NCBI GenBank assembly: GCA_049324575.1
Contig: JBMONI010000033.1
Coordinates: 1-36,668 of the forward strand
From: JBMONI01 sp049324575
GTDB lineage: Bacteria; Omnitrophota; Omnitrophia; Omnitrophales; Aquincolibacteriaceae
Reading direction: 5' to 3'
DNA: 36,668 nucleotides
This document shows positions 1-9,829 of this stretch, piece by piece. The position numbers and the translations under genes were made by a program. The notes beneath the pieces are model-generated. The model searched no databases, was not told the origin of the DNA, and saw only the letters and a program-made list of their open reading frames with translations. How positions within the stretch are numbered: the first letter of the stretch is position 1; every line of letters begins with the position of its first letter.

Positions 1-896
1 TCGGGGACAGCAAACAGGTCATCAAAAAACGTTTCCTTCTTTTCTTCAAGAAAAACAAGGAGATCGACCGGGGGAGTATCCTGATCGGCGAGAATCTGGC
101 GGCCCGGTTGCAGGTGGGGGTGGGAGATGTGATCACGTTGATCTCTCCTTTCCGCTCGCAAGCCGTCACAAAATCCATCATGCCGACCCAAGCGGAGGCG
201 CAGCCTTTTGTGGTGCGCGGGGTCTTCCGTCTCGGGATGAGCGACTTTGATTCTGCCCTCGCGGTTATCAGCTTGCCGCGGGCACAGAAGATCTATCATC
301 TCGGGAATAAAGTGACAGGGCTTAGCGTGCGGTTCATGAATGTCGATGAGGCGCAAAAGTGGAAAAATCTGATCGGAGGACTTTTCGGCCACGATTATAT
401 TGTCCGGTCCTGGTATGACATGAATGAGAATTTTTTCCAAGCGCTCAAAGTCGAGAAATCCGTGATGACGATCCTGCTAGCACTTATTATCCTGGTGGCG
501 GCATTTAATATCATTTCAACGTTGATTATGGTCGTGATGGAAAAAACAAAAGATATCGGGATCCTCCGTGCGCTCGGCGCCACGAAGAGCAGTATTCGAA
601 GGATTTTTCTTTTGGAAGGGCTCAGTATCGGGTCCTTGGGAGTGATCGTGGGGACTACGCTTGGGCTTGTCGTTGCATTTAATCTCAACCCGATTTCAGA
701 TTTTATTAAAATGACCACCGGCTTTGAGGTTTTTCCGAGCGATATTTATTATTTTGATAAAATCCCGGTGATTGTGTATCCCCCCGATGTGGTTTTGGTC
801 GTTTCCTTCGCGCTGATTGCTGCGGTCATGGCGGGAGTGTTTCCTGCGAATCGGGCTTCAAAATTGCAGCTTGTGGATGCTTTGCGCTATGAATAA
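1..896 (+). CDS. LolC/LolE-family lipoprotein-releasing ABC permease (5' truncated)
   Basis: The reading frame is open from base 3, so the gene starts outside the window and only the last 298 residues are present. The N-terminal visible part has the extracytoplasmic MacB/LolC-like signature (ILIGENLAARLQVGVGD), followed by three hydrophobic segments of an FtsX-type permease, including the conserved EKTKDIGILRALGAT cytoplasmic motif and the closing NRASKLQLVDALRYE. Such permeases work with LolD to extract lipoproteins from the inner membrane and pass them to the outer-membrane carrier, which implies a diderm cell. The stop overlaps the most upstream ATG of the following lolD gene, consistent with one operon. 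The TTG at 108 is only an internal codon. LolC versus LolE cannot be decided from this fragment. Confidence 0.88.
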   Translation, partial: GDSKQVIKKRFLLFFKKNKEIDRGSILIGENLAARLQVGVGDVITLISPFRSQAVTKSIMPTQAEAQPFVVRGVFRLGMSDFDSALAVISLPRAQKIYHLGNKVTGLSVRFMNVDEAQKWKNLIGGLFGHDYIVRSWYDMNENFFQALKVEKSVMTILLALIILVAAFNIISTLIMVVMEKTKDIGILRALGATKSSIRRIFLLEGLSIGSLGVIVGTTLGLVVAFNLNPISDFIKMTTGFEVFPSDIYYFDKIPVIVYPPDVVLVVSFALIAAVMAGVFPANRASKLQLVDALRYE

Positions 897-1602
897 GGGG
901 GGAGAGACCCTTTTGAAGGCGGTGCGGGTTCGTAAGACCTACGAAACCCCAGCCGGACCATTGGAGATTCTGAAAGGGGTCGATCTTTCGATCACTCGCG
1001 GAGAAATGGCTTTTGTCGTGGGAAAGTCCGGTTCTGGCAAATCGACGTTGCTCCATCTTTTGGGAGGTCTGGACACGGCGACTTCCGGCGAATTGTTTTT
1101 TCGAGATGAAGAAATCACCCAGATGCCGGAAGACGAGCTAGCCCGATTCCGCAATGCCCATTTGGGATTTGTGTTTCAGTTCTACCACCTTCTTCCGGAG
1201 TTGACGGTCTATGAGAACGTTCTGTTGCCCATGATGATCGCGGGGATCGAAGACTCGAAATGGGCGCGCGAGATAATGAAAAGGATTAAAATATGGAGCC
1301 GCAAAGACCATTATCCGTCTGAACTTTCGGGGGGAGAGAAACAACGTGTGGCGATCGCAAGAGCGCTCGTACAAAAACCAGAAATCGTTCTCTGCGATGA
1401 ACCGACCGGAAACCTTGACGAGGAGAGCAGTGCGTCAGTCCAAGAGCTTTTGACCGAACTCAATAAATCCGATGGCCAAGCGTTCCTCATTGTGACGCAT
1501 GATGAATCCTGGGCCTATCGATTCAACCGGGTTTTTCGTTTGACCGAAGGCGTACTGGCCTCCGATCATCATACGCATGTCCCGGTAGAGAAAATCTTAT
1601 GA
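889..1602 (+). CDS. lolD: LolD-type lipoprotein-releasing ABC transporter ATPase
   Basis: This is the ATPase partner of the preceding permease; it powers release of lipoproteins from the inner membrane. Walker A GKSGSGKST is near residue 45, the ABC signature LSGGEKQ near 146, Walker B with IVLCDEPTGNLD near 168, and the H-loop VTHDES follows. The length, about 230-238 residues, is normal for LolD. Two starts compete: ATG at 889 overlaps the permease stop but has no Shine-Dalgarno sequence, whereas TTG at 913 has a strong GGGGGAG 8 bases upstream and gives the more usual LolD N-terminus (KAVRVRKTYETP). The TTG start is the better supported; the ATG is given as the outer limit. A MacB-type exporter ATPase is the main alternative assignment. 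Confidence 0.9.
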   Translation: MNKGGETLLKAVRVRKTYETPAGPLEILKGVDLSITRGEMAFVVGKSGSGKSTLLHLLGGLDTATSGELFFRDEEITQMPEDELARFRNAHLGFVFQFYHLLPELTVYENVLLPMMIAGIEDSKWAREIMKRIKIWSRKDHYPSELSGGEKQRVAIARALVQKPEIVLCDEPTGNLDEESSASVQELLTELNKSDGQAFLIVTHDESWAYRFNRVFRLTEGVLASDHHTHVPVEKIL

Positions 1603-1627
1603 GACAATCAAGGAAGGGGTCCTGATT

Positions 1628-2530
1628 ATGGCCAATGTTGTCTATTTGAATGGGGAGTGGTATCCAAAAGAGCAGGCAAAGATCTCGGTTTTTGACCACG
1701 GATTGCTTTATGGCGATGGCGTTTTTGAAGGGATCCGGGCTTATGATTGCCTGGTCTTCCGTTTGAAAGAACACCTGGGCCGTTTGTGGGAGTCCGCCCA
1801 TACGCTCATGTTGAAGCTCCCTCTTTCCCAAAAGGAAATGGAAAAAGCCATTCTTGAAACCCTCATCCGAAACCGTCTTCGGGATGCCTATATTCGCGTA
1901 GTAGTGACCCGCGGCGTGGGTGATCTCGGCCTCGATCCCGGGCTTTGCAAACAGCCTACCATTTTTATCATTACTGACAAAATCGTGCTCTATCCTGACT
2001 CTTATTACCGGGACGGGTTGAAATTGGTGACCGTGCCGACCGTTCGGAATTTGCCTGAAGCGGTGAATCCGTCGATCAAGAGCTTGAACTATTTAAACAA
2101 TATCCTTGCGAAGATCGAGGCCAAGAATGCGGGTTGTATCGAAGCGTTGATGCTGAACCATCAGGGCTATGTGGCCGAATGCACAGGCGATAATATCTTC
2201 ATGGTGAAATACCTCGAAGGGGAGCCGGACCGTGCGGTCCTTTTGACGCCTCCGGTCTATCTCGGAGCCCTGAAAGGCATCACGCGTTCAGCGATCATTG
2301 ACTTGGCGCGGGAGCGGAGACTCGCTTTTGAAGAAAGGGTCCTGACGCGGCATGATCTCTTTAACGCGGATGAATTATTCCTCACCGGAACAGCTGCAGA
2401 GGTCATCCCCGTGGTGAATTTGGATGGGCGTTCGATCGGCAGTGGAAAGCCGGGCAAGATCACCTCTGCATTGTTGAAATCTTTCCACCAGTTGACGCGA
2501 AAAGATGGCGTCAAATATCGACTTGCCTAG
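1628..2530 (+). CDS. ilvE: Class IV PLP aminotransferase, branched-chain amino acid aminotransferase type
   Basis: A 300-residue fold-type IV aminotransferase. It opens with the family pattern VYLNGEWYPKEQAKISVFDH followed by GDGVFEGIRAY. The PLP-binding lysine is expected at K151 in IKSLNYLNN, and the later ECTGDNIF and LTGTAAEVIPV segments belong to the cofactor site. The probable reaction is reversible transfer of an amino group between 2-oxoglutarate and branched-chain oxo acids, the last step of Ile/Leu/Val synthesis. A D-alanine aminotransferase or aminodeoxychorismate lyase has a similar fold, so substrate is less certain than fold. AAGGAAGGGG lies upstream of the ATG. It sits 25 bases after lolD and before mcsA, without an obvious functional tie to either. 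Confidence 0.88.
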   Translation: MANVVYLNGEWYPKEQAKISVFDHGLLYGDGVFEGIRAYDCLVFRLKEHLGRLWESAHTLMLKLPLSQKEMEKAILETLIRNRLRDAYIRVVVTRGVGDLGLDPGLCKQPTIFIITDKIVLYPDSYYRDGLKLVTVPTVRNLPEAVNPSIKSLNYLNNILAKIEAKNAGCIEALMLNHQGYVAECTGDNIFMVKYLEGEPDRAVLLTPPVYLGALKGITRSAIIDLARERRLAFEERVLTRHDLFNADELFLTGTAAEVIPVVNLDGRSIGSGKPGKITSALLKSFHQLTRKDGVKYRLA

Positions 2531-2575
2531 CCTTATCCTTCCGGCCCGGCTCGCGCTAAAATGGGAGATATCCCT

Positions 2576-3106
2576 ATGATATGTAATCTTTGCAATACAC
2601 AAGAAGCAACGATCCATCTGACCGAGATCGTCAATGGAAAGATGGTCGAATTCCATCTCTGCGAATCTTGCGCGAATGAAAAAGGCGCTGATTTCAAAAC
2701 CCATTTCAATCTCTTTCATCTTTTGTCCGGCATGCCGGGTTTCGAGTCGGCCAGCGCTTCCGAGGAAAAAGAAAAAAATACGGTATGCAAGGCTTGCGGA
2801 ATGACCTATGAGCAATTCTCTAAGCATGGGCGTTTGGGCTGCCCCGCCTGCTATGAAGGCTTGGCCGTGATGCTTTTGCCGCTCATCAAACGGGTCCAGC
2901 AAGGACTCAGTCATGTGGGAAAGAGGCCTTCGAGGGTGCCTAAAAAAGTTCGGACGGTCAACGATCTGAGAAGATTACAACAGGAACTGCGCAAATGCGT
3001 CGAACTCGAGCAATTTGAAAAAGCGGCGCAACTGCGTGATGATATCAAAAAGATACAAGACGAAGGCCCCTCCCGAAAGAAAGCGAAAAGCGATGGAAAC
3101 GATTAA
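2576..3106 (+). CDS. mcsA: McsA-like zinc-finger/UVR protein, activator of McsB
   Basis: McsA proteins activate the arginine kinase McsB and feed the ClpC stress system. The product has the expected four CXXC pairs (CNLC, CESC, CKAC, CPAC) that bind metal, then a C-terminal UVR helix-pair motif around LRRLQQELRKCVELEQFEKAAQLRD, written here in parts: LQQELRKCVE and FEKAAQLRDDI. Length (176 aa) is near normal. The ATG at 2576 is preferred over 2561 because GGGAG lies 8 bases before it and the protein then begins MICNLC as in the family. The last 14 bases overlap mcsB. No ctsR repressor gene lies upstream, unlike the Bacillus operon. Confidence 0.9.
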   Translation: MICNLCNTQEATIHLTEIVNGKMVEFHLCESCANEKGADFKTHFNLFHLLSGMPGFESASASEEKEKNTVCKACGMTYEQFSKHGRLGCPACYEGLAVMLLPLIKRVQQGLSHVGKRPSRVPKKVRTVNDLRRLQQELRKCVELEQFEKAAQLRDDIKKIQDEGPSRKKAKSDGND

Positions 3107-4157
3107 AAGATTTTTAAATCAACCAGCCGAGTGGCTTAAGTCGACCGGGCCTTTGAGCGATATTGTGATGAGCTCGAGGGTGCGGCTGGCCCGGAACATC
3201 GGCGGATTTGCTTTCAGCTCCCGGCTTGCGGCTAAGCAACATCGGGAGATCATCCGTTTAGTCGAGACGGCCGTCCAGGACAGTTCGATGCTCAAGAACG
3301 CCATCTTTCTTCGCTCTGCGGACCTAGACGAGGTGGACCGGCAGTTTCTCCTGGAACGTCACTTGATTAGCCGGGAACATGCAATGGAAGACGGAGAAAA
3401 TGCAGTGGCGATCAGTTTGAATGAGATCGTGAGCTTGATGGTCCTCGAAGAGGATCACCTGCGGTTGCAGGCTTTCCAATCGGGCTTTAATCTGATTGAA
3501 GCCTGGCGCATTGTTGACAAGATCGACGATGATATCGAGAAAGGGGTTTCCTATGCGTTCAGTCCGAATTTGGGATATCTAACGGCCTGCCCGACGAACG
3601 TAGGGACAGGGCTCCGGGCTTCCTGCATGCTCCATTTACCGGGACTGGTTCTGACCAAGCAAGCCCCGAAGATCCTTCAAGCACTTTCCAAACTGAACTT
3701 GGCGGTCCGTGGGCTTTATGGAGAAGGGACTCAGGCGACTGGAAATCTTTTTCAATTCTCAAACCAGATCACCCTTGGACAACATGAGGATGAGATCATC
3801 GAGAATCTTGAGTGTGTGATCCGGAAAGTCGTTGAACATGAGAAAGATGCGCGGCAGTATCTTGCGGAGAAAAAGAAGATCAAATTCGAGGATCAGGTGT
3901 GGCGGGCCCTGGGGGCGCTGAAATCCGCCCGATCGATCGCTTCTGAGGAGGCGACACAATTGATTTCATTGGTCTTATTAGGTATTCATATGGGGGTTCT
4001 TGCCTCTAAGATCACGGCGACGGAAGTGAACAGTTTGCTTTTGCTGGTTCAACCTGCCCACCTTCAGCGCATGAACCAAAAAGTCCTGAATGCGGCGGAG
4101 AGAGATTTGAAACGGGCCGAGTTGATCCGAGAACGATTAAAAAAAGTAGAAGTCTAA
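3093..4157 (+). CDS. mcsB: Protein arginine kinase McsB
   Basis: McsB phosphorylates arginine side chains and so marks proteins for ClpC:ClpP degradation. The product (354 aa; the Bacillus protein is about 363) shows the guanidino-phosphotransferase motifs: SSRVRLARNI near residue 27, the acidic loop after LISREHAM, CPTNVGTGLRASCMLHLPG near 166, and RGLYGEGTQATGNLFQFSN near 210. The ATG at 3093 is chosen because it begins the conserved region with a short leader; the open frame extends upstream inside mcsA only as a shadow. It overlaps mcsA by 14 bases, so the two are likely co-translated, and it directly precedes clpC. Confidence 0.94.
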   Translation: METIKRFLNQPAEWLKSTGPLSDIVMSSRVRLARNIGGFAFSSRLAAKQHREIIRLVETAVQDSSMLKNAIFLRSADLDEVDRQFLLERHLISREHAMEDGENAVAISLNEIVSLMVLEEDHLRLQAFQSGFNLIEAWRIVDKIDDDIEKGVSYAFSPNLGYLTACPTNVGTGLRASCMLHLPGLVLTKQAPKILQALSKLNLAVRGLYGEGTQATGNLFQFSNQITLGQHEDEIIENLECVIRKVVEHEKDARQYLAEKKKIKFEDQVWRALGALKSARSIASEEATQLISLVLLGIHMGVLASKITATEVNSLLLLVQPAHLQRMNQKVLNAAERDLKRAELIRERLKKVEV

Positions 4158-4165
4158 GGTATAAT
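4137..4165 (+). promoter_or_regulatory. Probable sigma-70-type promoter of clpC
   Basis: TTAAAA at 4137-4142 and a perfect TATAAT at 4160-4165 are separated by 17 bases. The pair straddles the mcsB stop codon and would start transcription about 14 bases before the clpC ATG, giving clpC an extra transcript independent of mcsAB. The GGAGG at 4176-4180 follows. This is a sequence match only. Confidence 0.55.
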
Positions 4166-4185
4166 CATCCGATACGGAGGGACCT

Positions 4186-6642
4186 ATGTTCGACCGTTTT
4201 ACCGAAAGAGCGCGTAAAGTCATCATCCTGGCCAAGGAAGAAGCGAAACGTTTTAATCACGATTACATCGGGACCGAGCATATTTTGCTTGGATTGATCA
4301 AAGAGGGGGAAAGCGTTGCGGCGGCAGTATTGCAAAATCTCGGTCTTTCGCTGGATACGATCCGTCTCGAGGTCGAGAAGCTGGTCCAATTCGGACCGAG
4401 CACCGTCGTCTCGGGTGATATCCCCTTTACACCCAAGGCCAAAAAAGTGATCGAGCTTGCGATGGATGAAGCCCGTCGCCTTGGTCATAACTATATCGGG
4501 ACCGAGCATCTTCTGCTGGGGCTGATCAAGGAAGGCGAGGGGGTGGCCAGTCATGTGCTCATGAATGTTGGGCTTGATCTGAATAAAGTGCGCGCGGAGG
4601 TGATCAAGCTTCTTGGGTCGGCTGCGGGTCCCGGTTCCTCCGGCGGAGGACCGACTCCGTCGACGGGGGCTGCCGCTAAAAGCAAAACCAAAACGCCTGC
4701 ACTCGATTCGTTCGGACGGGATTTGTCACAACTTGCGCGGGATGGAAAACTCGACCCCGTTGTCGGCCGTGAGAATGAGATTGAACGGGTTGTCCAGATC
4801 CTTGCCCGGCGGACCAAAAATAACCCGGTTCTTTTAGGAGAAGCCGGGGTCGGGAAAACCGCGATCGTCGAAGGCCTTGCACAGCGTATCGTTGCCGGCG
4901 ATATTCCGGAGATCCTTGCGGATAAACGCATCGTCGTTCTTGATCTTGCTCTCATGGTGGCAGGGACCAAATACCGAGGTCAATTCGAGGAACGTATCAA
5001 GGCGGTCATGGACGAGATCCGCCGCTCGGAAAACGTCATGGTTTTCATCGACGAGATTCATACGCTCGTGGGCGCCGGAGGGGCGGAAGGCGCGATCGAT
5101 GCTTCGAACATCCTGAAGCCCGCTTTGGCGCGAGGCGAGATCCAGTGCATTGGCGCAACAACGCTCGATGAGTATCGTAAATACATTGAAAAAGACGCGG
5201 CCTTGGCCCGCCGATTTCAAACCATTATCGTGGATCCGCCATCCGTCGATGAGACGATCCAGATTTTGAAAGGGCTTCGGGATAAATACGAAGCGCATCA
5301 TCGGGTGAAGATCATGGATGAGGCGCTGGAGGCGTCCGCTAAATTATCCGACCGCTATATCAGCGGGAGATTTTTACCGGATAAAGCGATCGACATCATC
5401 GATGAAGCGGCTTCCAAAGCCCGGCTTTCCGTGACGACGCTTCCGAAGGAACTCAAAAAACTTGAAAGCGAGATCGAGGCGCTGAAACGCGAAAAGGAAG
5501 CTTCGATCAAGGCGCAGGATTTTGAAAAAGCGGCCCGGCTCCGGGACGATGAGCGAAAAGCCAAGGAAGAGCTTGTAAAGCTTAAAAAGGGCTGGAAAGA
5601 ATCCAAGTCGGAGATCGAGATCCAGGTGAATGCCGAAGATATCGCGGCGATTGTGTCCCGCTGGACCGGGGTTCCGCTTGCGCGCGTTTCGGAAAAAGAG
5701 ACTTCGCGTTTACTGCGAATGGAAGAAGAGCTGCATAAGCGGGTGATCGGACAGGACGAAGCGATTCGGATCATTTCGCATGCGGTTCGCCGCGCTCGTT
5801 CCGGTCTTCACAATCCCCGTCGCCCGATCGGGGACTTTATTTTTCTTGGGCCTACCGGGGTTGGGAAAACCCTCCTTGCGCGGGCCCTGGCAGAATTCAT
5901 GTTCGGGGATGAGGATGCGATCACGGTCGTGGATTGTTCAGAGTACGGAGAGAAATTCAATGTCTCCCGGCTGGTAGGAGCTCCTCCGGGCTATGTGGGC
6001 TATGAAGAAGGCGGGCAGTTGACCGAAAAAGTCCGTCGCCGGCCCTATTCGGTTGTGCTTTTTGACGAGATCGAAAAAGCCCATCCGGATATTTTTAATA
6101 TCTTGCTTCAGGTCATGGAAGATGGGCGGTTGACGGATTCTTACGGGCGCAAGGTGGATTTTCGCAATACGATCGTGATCATGACTTCCAATGTCGGCGC
6201 TGATCTCGTGAAACGGCAAACCAGCATGGGGTTTGGCGCCCAGGAGAATGAGATCGATTATGGCCGCCTGAAGGACAAGCTGTTGGGGGAAGTCAAAAAG
6301 GTCTTTCGGCCCGAGTTCTTAAATCGCGTGGATGATATTATCGTATTCCACCCCTTGGGCCGCCAAGAACTGGAGCAGGTGATCGATATCGAGCTTCGTG
6401 AAGTCACGAAACGGCTGAAAGAGAAGAATATGGACCTTGTTCTGTCGCCGGAAGCTCTTAAATTCCTGATCGATCAAGGGTATGATCCTGTGTTTGGAGC
6501 CCGCCCCTTGAAGCGCACGATCCAAAAACACATCGAAAATATATTAGCGGAAGAAATTCTTTCGGGGAAATTCCGCGAAGGGGATAAGATCGTCGCGGAG
6601 CTTCGGGGCGACGTTATTCAATTCGAGAAAGCCGCTTCTTAG
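4186..6642 (+). CDS. clpC: ClpC-type AAA+ unfoldase of the Clp protease
   Basis: An 818-residue HSP100 protein that unfolds substrates and threads them into ClpP. The first 145 residues are two Clp-N repeats, each with the NYIGTEH(I/L)LLGLIKEGE pattern. A Gly/Pro/Ser-rich linker follows. AAA1 has Walker A GEAGVGKT near residue 218 and Walker B FIDEIHTL; the middle region near 440 carries a UVR motif (DFEKAARLRDDE) typical of ClpC and absent from ClpA; AAA2 has GPTGVGKT near 555. A GF-containing loop (SMGFGAQ) between the AAA2 motifs fits the ClpP-docking loop. GGAGG lies 5 bases before the ATG. With mcsA and mcsB just upstream it completes an arginine-phosphate-directed degradation unit; clpP is not in the window. 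Confidence 0.96.
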   Translation: MFDRFTERARKVIILAKEEAKRFNHDYIGTEHILLGLIKEGESVAAAVLQNLGLSLDTIRLEVEKLVQFGPSTVVSGDIPFTPKAKKVIELAMDEARRLGHNYIGTEHLLLGLIKEGEGVASHVLMNVGLDLNKVRAEVIKLLGSAAGPGSSGGGPTPSTGAAAKSKTKTPALDSFGRDLSQLARDGKLDPVVGRENEIERVVQILARRTKNNPVLLGEAGVGKTAIVEGLAQRIVAGDIPEILADKRIVVLDLALMVAGTKYRGQFEERIKAVMDEIRRSENVMVFIDEIHTLVGAGGAEGAIDASNILKPALARGEIQCIGATTLDEYRKYIEKDAALARRFQTIIVDPPSVDETIQILKGLRDKYEAHHRVKIMDEALEASAKLSDRYISGRFLPDKAIDIIDEAASKARLSVTTLPKELKKLESEIEALKREKEASIKAQDFEKAARLRDDERKAKEELVKLKKGWKESKSEIEIQVNAEDIAAIVSRWTGVPLARVSEKETSRLLRMEEELHKRVIGQDEAIRIISHAVRRARSGLHNPRRPIGDFIFLGPTGVGKTLLARALAEFMFGDEDAITVVDCSEYGEKFNVSRLVGAPPGYVGYEEGGQLTEKVRRRPYSVVLFDEIEKAHPDIFNILLQVMEDGRLTDSYGRKVDFRNTIVIMTSNVGADLVKRQTSMGFGAQENEIDYGRLKDKLLGEVKKVFRPEFLNRVDDIIVFHPLGRQELEQVIDIELREVTKRLKEKNMDLVLSPEALKFLIDQGYDPVFGARPLKRTIQKHIENILAEEILSGKFREGDKIVAELRGDVIQFEKAAS

Positions 6643-6659
6643 GCCGTCATCGGAGCCGT

Positions 6660-8564
6660 ATGCGTATTCGGCTTTGGATCCTAGCCTTCCTGTGTTTGCT
6701 TTCGGTTTCCGTGGTTGCCGTCTATCTGTTTGTTTTTTTTAAGGTCCGTGATCCCGCCTTTATCCGCGAAGCCGAAGCGAAGGTCAGCAAATTCTTGAAG
6801 GCCGAAGTCCGCATCGGCAAAGTCCAGGTCAGATGGTTGCATGAGGTGCTACTGAGCGATCTGGATATTCGCCCTCGTTCGGGTAAAGAAGATCCGTACG
6901 CCGCGAAGATCGGGCAAGTGATTTTCCGTTATGATCTGATCGGGCTTTTCAAAAATCGACTTCAGAATCCCACTGCGCTTGTGCTCGAATCTCCCGAGAT
7001 CTCCCTGCCCGGCGAGATATTTCCCTACCGCATTTTTGAGGGAATGGATTTTAAAGCGGGGGGAGAGAAGATGGCGAAGCTTGATATCCGGGACGGTTAC
7101 GTCCACTATGATATCCCGTTCGCCACAAGCTATCTTGAACTGCGAAATATCACGGGACGTTTTGAACCTGCACTGGACCATGCCTACAAAATGCAATGCC
7201 GGTTCATGATGAGCGGGATCCTCGAGGGTGAAGCGCGCCTGTGGGGGACCGTGAACCCTAAAAAGAAAATGCACGATCTTTCGCTAGAGCTTCATTCAGT
7301 CCGGTTCTCGAAAGAATTGCCGGTTCCGCTCAAAAACCTCAAAGGAAATTTGGTTTGGAAGAACGACAACCTCTATTTTGAAAAGCTTGAAGCTTCGGTT
7401 TATGGACGGAAAATAAAATTCACCGGAGCTTTGCTCGAATTTTTGGGAAACCCGGTCCTGCGTTTAACCTGGGCCTTTGCGGAAAAAAGACCCCAATTGA
7501 GAGGAATTCTCCTTGCCGATCTCGCTCGAGAGATCTTAAACGGAGAAGTTGCTTCCAAGAATGGTTGGCATATTCCGATCCGCGGCAAACTTTTCCGGGA
7601 TGGGCTGCGCTACCGCCTAGCGCCTTTCCGGGCGGGTAAGATCGGACGCGGGCATTTGGATCTCGATTTCGATACGGGGAATTACGAGATCCAAGTGGGA
7701 AATCGACAAAGACAATTTCGCATGAGCTCCAATTTGCGTGGGCTCGACTGCCGCTTCGATGTTCTGCTCAATCATTTTCGCGTGGCGGGGCTTGACTTGG
7801 TGAGCTTGTTCCATATCCAGATCATCCCTCAAAGCCGCTCCTCGGAGGATGATTATTGGAAATTCAAAGGGGTCATGGATACGGACTATTTGATCCTCGA
7901 ATACATTCCCATCGAGGATTTGCGGGGGACCTTTGAATTGACGCCGATGGGGATCCATCATTTGCTCGCCTCCTGGGGGCGGGTGTTTAATTTGAAGGCC
8001 GAAGTCTCTTTTCTCGGGGCTTCTCCAAAAATATTGGCTGAACTGCGAGTCGATGGGTTCGATTTGGATCAGGTAAAGACCTTCGCGAACAAGCCCTTGC
8101 CCAAAAAGTTGGACGGGCTTCTCGAGGGAAAATTGAAGGTCACAGGGCCTCTTAAAAGCCCCGATTGTGTGGGGAATTTTACCATCAAATCCGGGACCTT
8201 AGGCAAGCTCAACTATGATCTGGGCAGGATCCAGTTTAGAGGGATCCCGCCTTATCTCAAACTCTATGATTCCTATGTTCGGCACGGGAGAAGTGAATTC
8301 CCCGTTGAAGGTTCGATCGATTTTTCACGACAGAATATGTTCCATGGGTTCCGGATCCGCACCCCCGAAAAATTCATTCTCTGGAAAGGGATCGAAGCCA
8401 ATACGAGCCGTGCCGACAAGGACCTGGAAATCGATGTGCCGGGGCTTCCGACCCTTTCGGTTTCCGGAGGGAGTGTACCGGCGGATATGCAAAAGGGCCC
8501 TGGGGGTGACGAGGATGAAAGCGAAGAAAACTACGTTGCAGTAGGGCCTAAGATCCGTTTTTAA
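6660..8564 (+). CDS. AsmA/TamB-like envelope protein
   Basis: A 634-residue protein with one N-terminal membrane anchor (about residues 4-27, with short basic n-region MRIR), then a long region of alternating hydrophobic residues with no catalytic motif. The opening AKVSKFLKAEVRIGKVQVRW followed by LSDLDI, and the late pieces LEGKLKVTGPLKSPDCVG and PVEGSIDFS, are characteristic of the AsmA/TamB superfamily, whose members are inner-membrane anchored beta-groove proteins that help move phospholipid or outer-membrane proteins across the periplasm. The exact subfamily is not recognised. The C-terminal 35 residues are acidic (DEDESEEN-like) and probably disordered. It sits 17 bases after clpC, interrupting an otherwise Bacillus-like clpC-yacL-ispD-ispF order. 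Confidence 0.75.
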   Translation: MRIRLWILAFLCLLSVSVVAVYLFVFFKVRDPAFIREAEAKVSKFLKAEVRIGKVQVRWLHEVLLSDLDIRPRSGKEDPYAAKIGQVIFRYDLIGLFKNRLQNPTALVLESPEISLPGEIFPYRIFEGMDFKAGGEKMAKLDIRDGYVHYDIPFATSYLELRNITGRFEPALDHAYKMQCRFMMSGILEGEARLWGTVNPKKKMHDLSLELHSVRFSKELPVPLKNLKGNLVWKNDNLYFEKLEASVYGRKIKFTGALLEFLGNPVLRLTWAFAEKRPQLRGILLADLAREILNGEVASKNGWHIPIRGKLFRDGLRYRLAPFRAGKIGRGHLDLDFDTGNYEIQVGNRQRQFRMSSNLRGLDCRFDVLLNHFRVAGLDLVSLFHIQIIPQSRSSEDDYWKFKGVMDTDYLILEYIPIEDLRGTFELTPMGIHHLLASWGRVFNLKAEVSFLGASPKILAELRVDGFDLDQVKTFANKPLPKKLDGLLEGKLKVTGPLKSPDCVGNFTIKSGTLGKLNYDLGRIQFRGIPPYLKLYDSYVRHGRSEFPVEGSIDFSRQNMFHGFRIRTPEKFILWKGIEANTSRADKDLEIDVPGLPTLSVSGGSVPADMQKGPGGDEDESEENYVAVGPKIRF

Positions 8565-8572
8565 GAGGCGGG

Positions 8573-8601
8573 TGGTTTTTCGAGAAAAAGTCGATTATAA
8601 T
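8573..8601 (+). promoter_or_regulatory. Weak promoter candidate for the yacL-ispDF operon
   Basis: A perfect TATAAT lies at 8596-8601, but the sequence 17 bases upstream (TGGTTT, 8573-8578) is a poor -35. It is credible mainly because of its position in the 156-base gap between the AsmA-like gene and the yacL-like gene, just before a series of hairpins. Confidence 0.3.
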
Positions 8602-8610
8602 AAGCTGTTT

Positions 8611-8655
8611 TTGCGTCCGGGATGAAAGCGGACGCAAGCCTTCCATTTCGGAGGG
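8611..8655 (+). other. Two adjacent stem-loops in the leader of the yacL-like gene
   Basis: TTGCGTCCG (8611-8619) pairs perfectly with CGGACGCAA (8629-8637), a 9-bp stem with a 9-base loop. Immediately after it CCTTCC (8639-8644) pairs with GGAGGG (8650-8655) with one G-U. Neither is followed by a T-run, so they are not simple terminators. Their tight packing suggests a structured 5' leader, but no known riboswitch class was recognised. Confidence 0.45.
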
Positions 8656-8675
8656 CATTATATTAAAAAGAAAGG

Positions 8676-8697
8676 TTCTCCTGATGGGAGAATTTTT
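8676..8697 (+). terminator. Terminator-like hairpin/attenuator before the yacL-like gene
   Basis: TTCTCC (8676-8681) pairs with GGAGAA (8687-8692) around a 5-base loop and is followed at once by five Ts. The stem is short. It lies upstream of the next gene's ribosome site, so if active it would act as an attenuator for the yacL-ispDF operon instead of a plain end-of-operon signal. Confidence 0.35.
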
Positions 8698-8720
8698 ATA
8701 TCGAAAAAGGAGTGGGAAGT

Positions 8721-9824
<1,104 letters not shown>

Positions 9825-9829
9825 CATGA

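Noticed and set aside
817..888. Upstream extension of the lolD frame from 817
   Set aside because: It lies within the permease gene, lacks a ribosome site and adds residues not found in LolD proteins.
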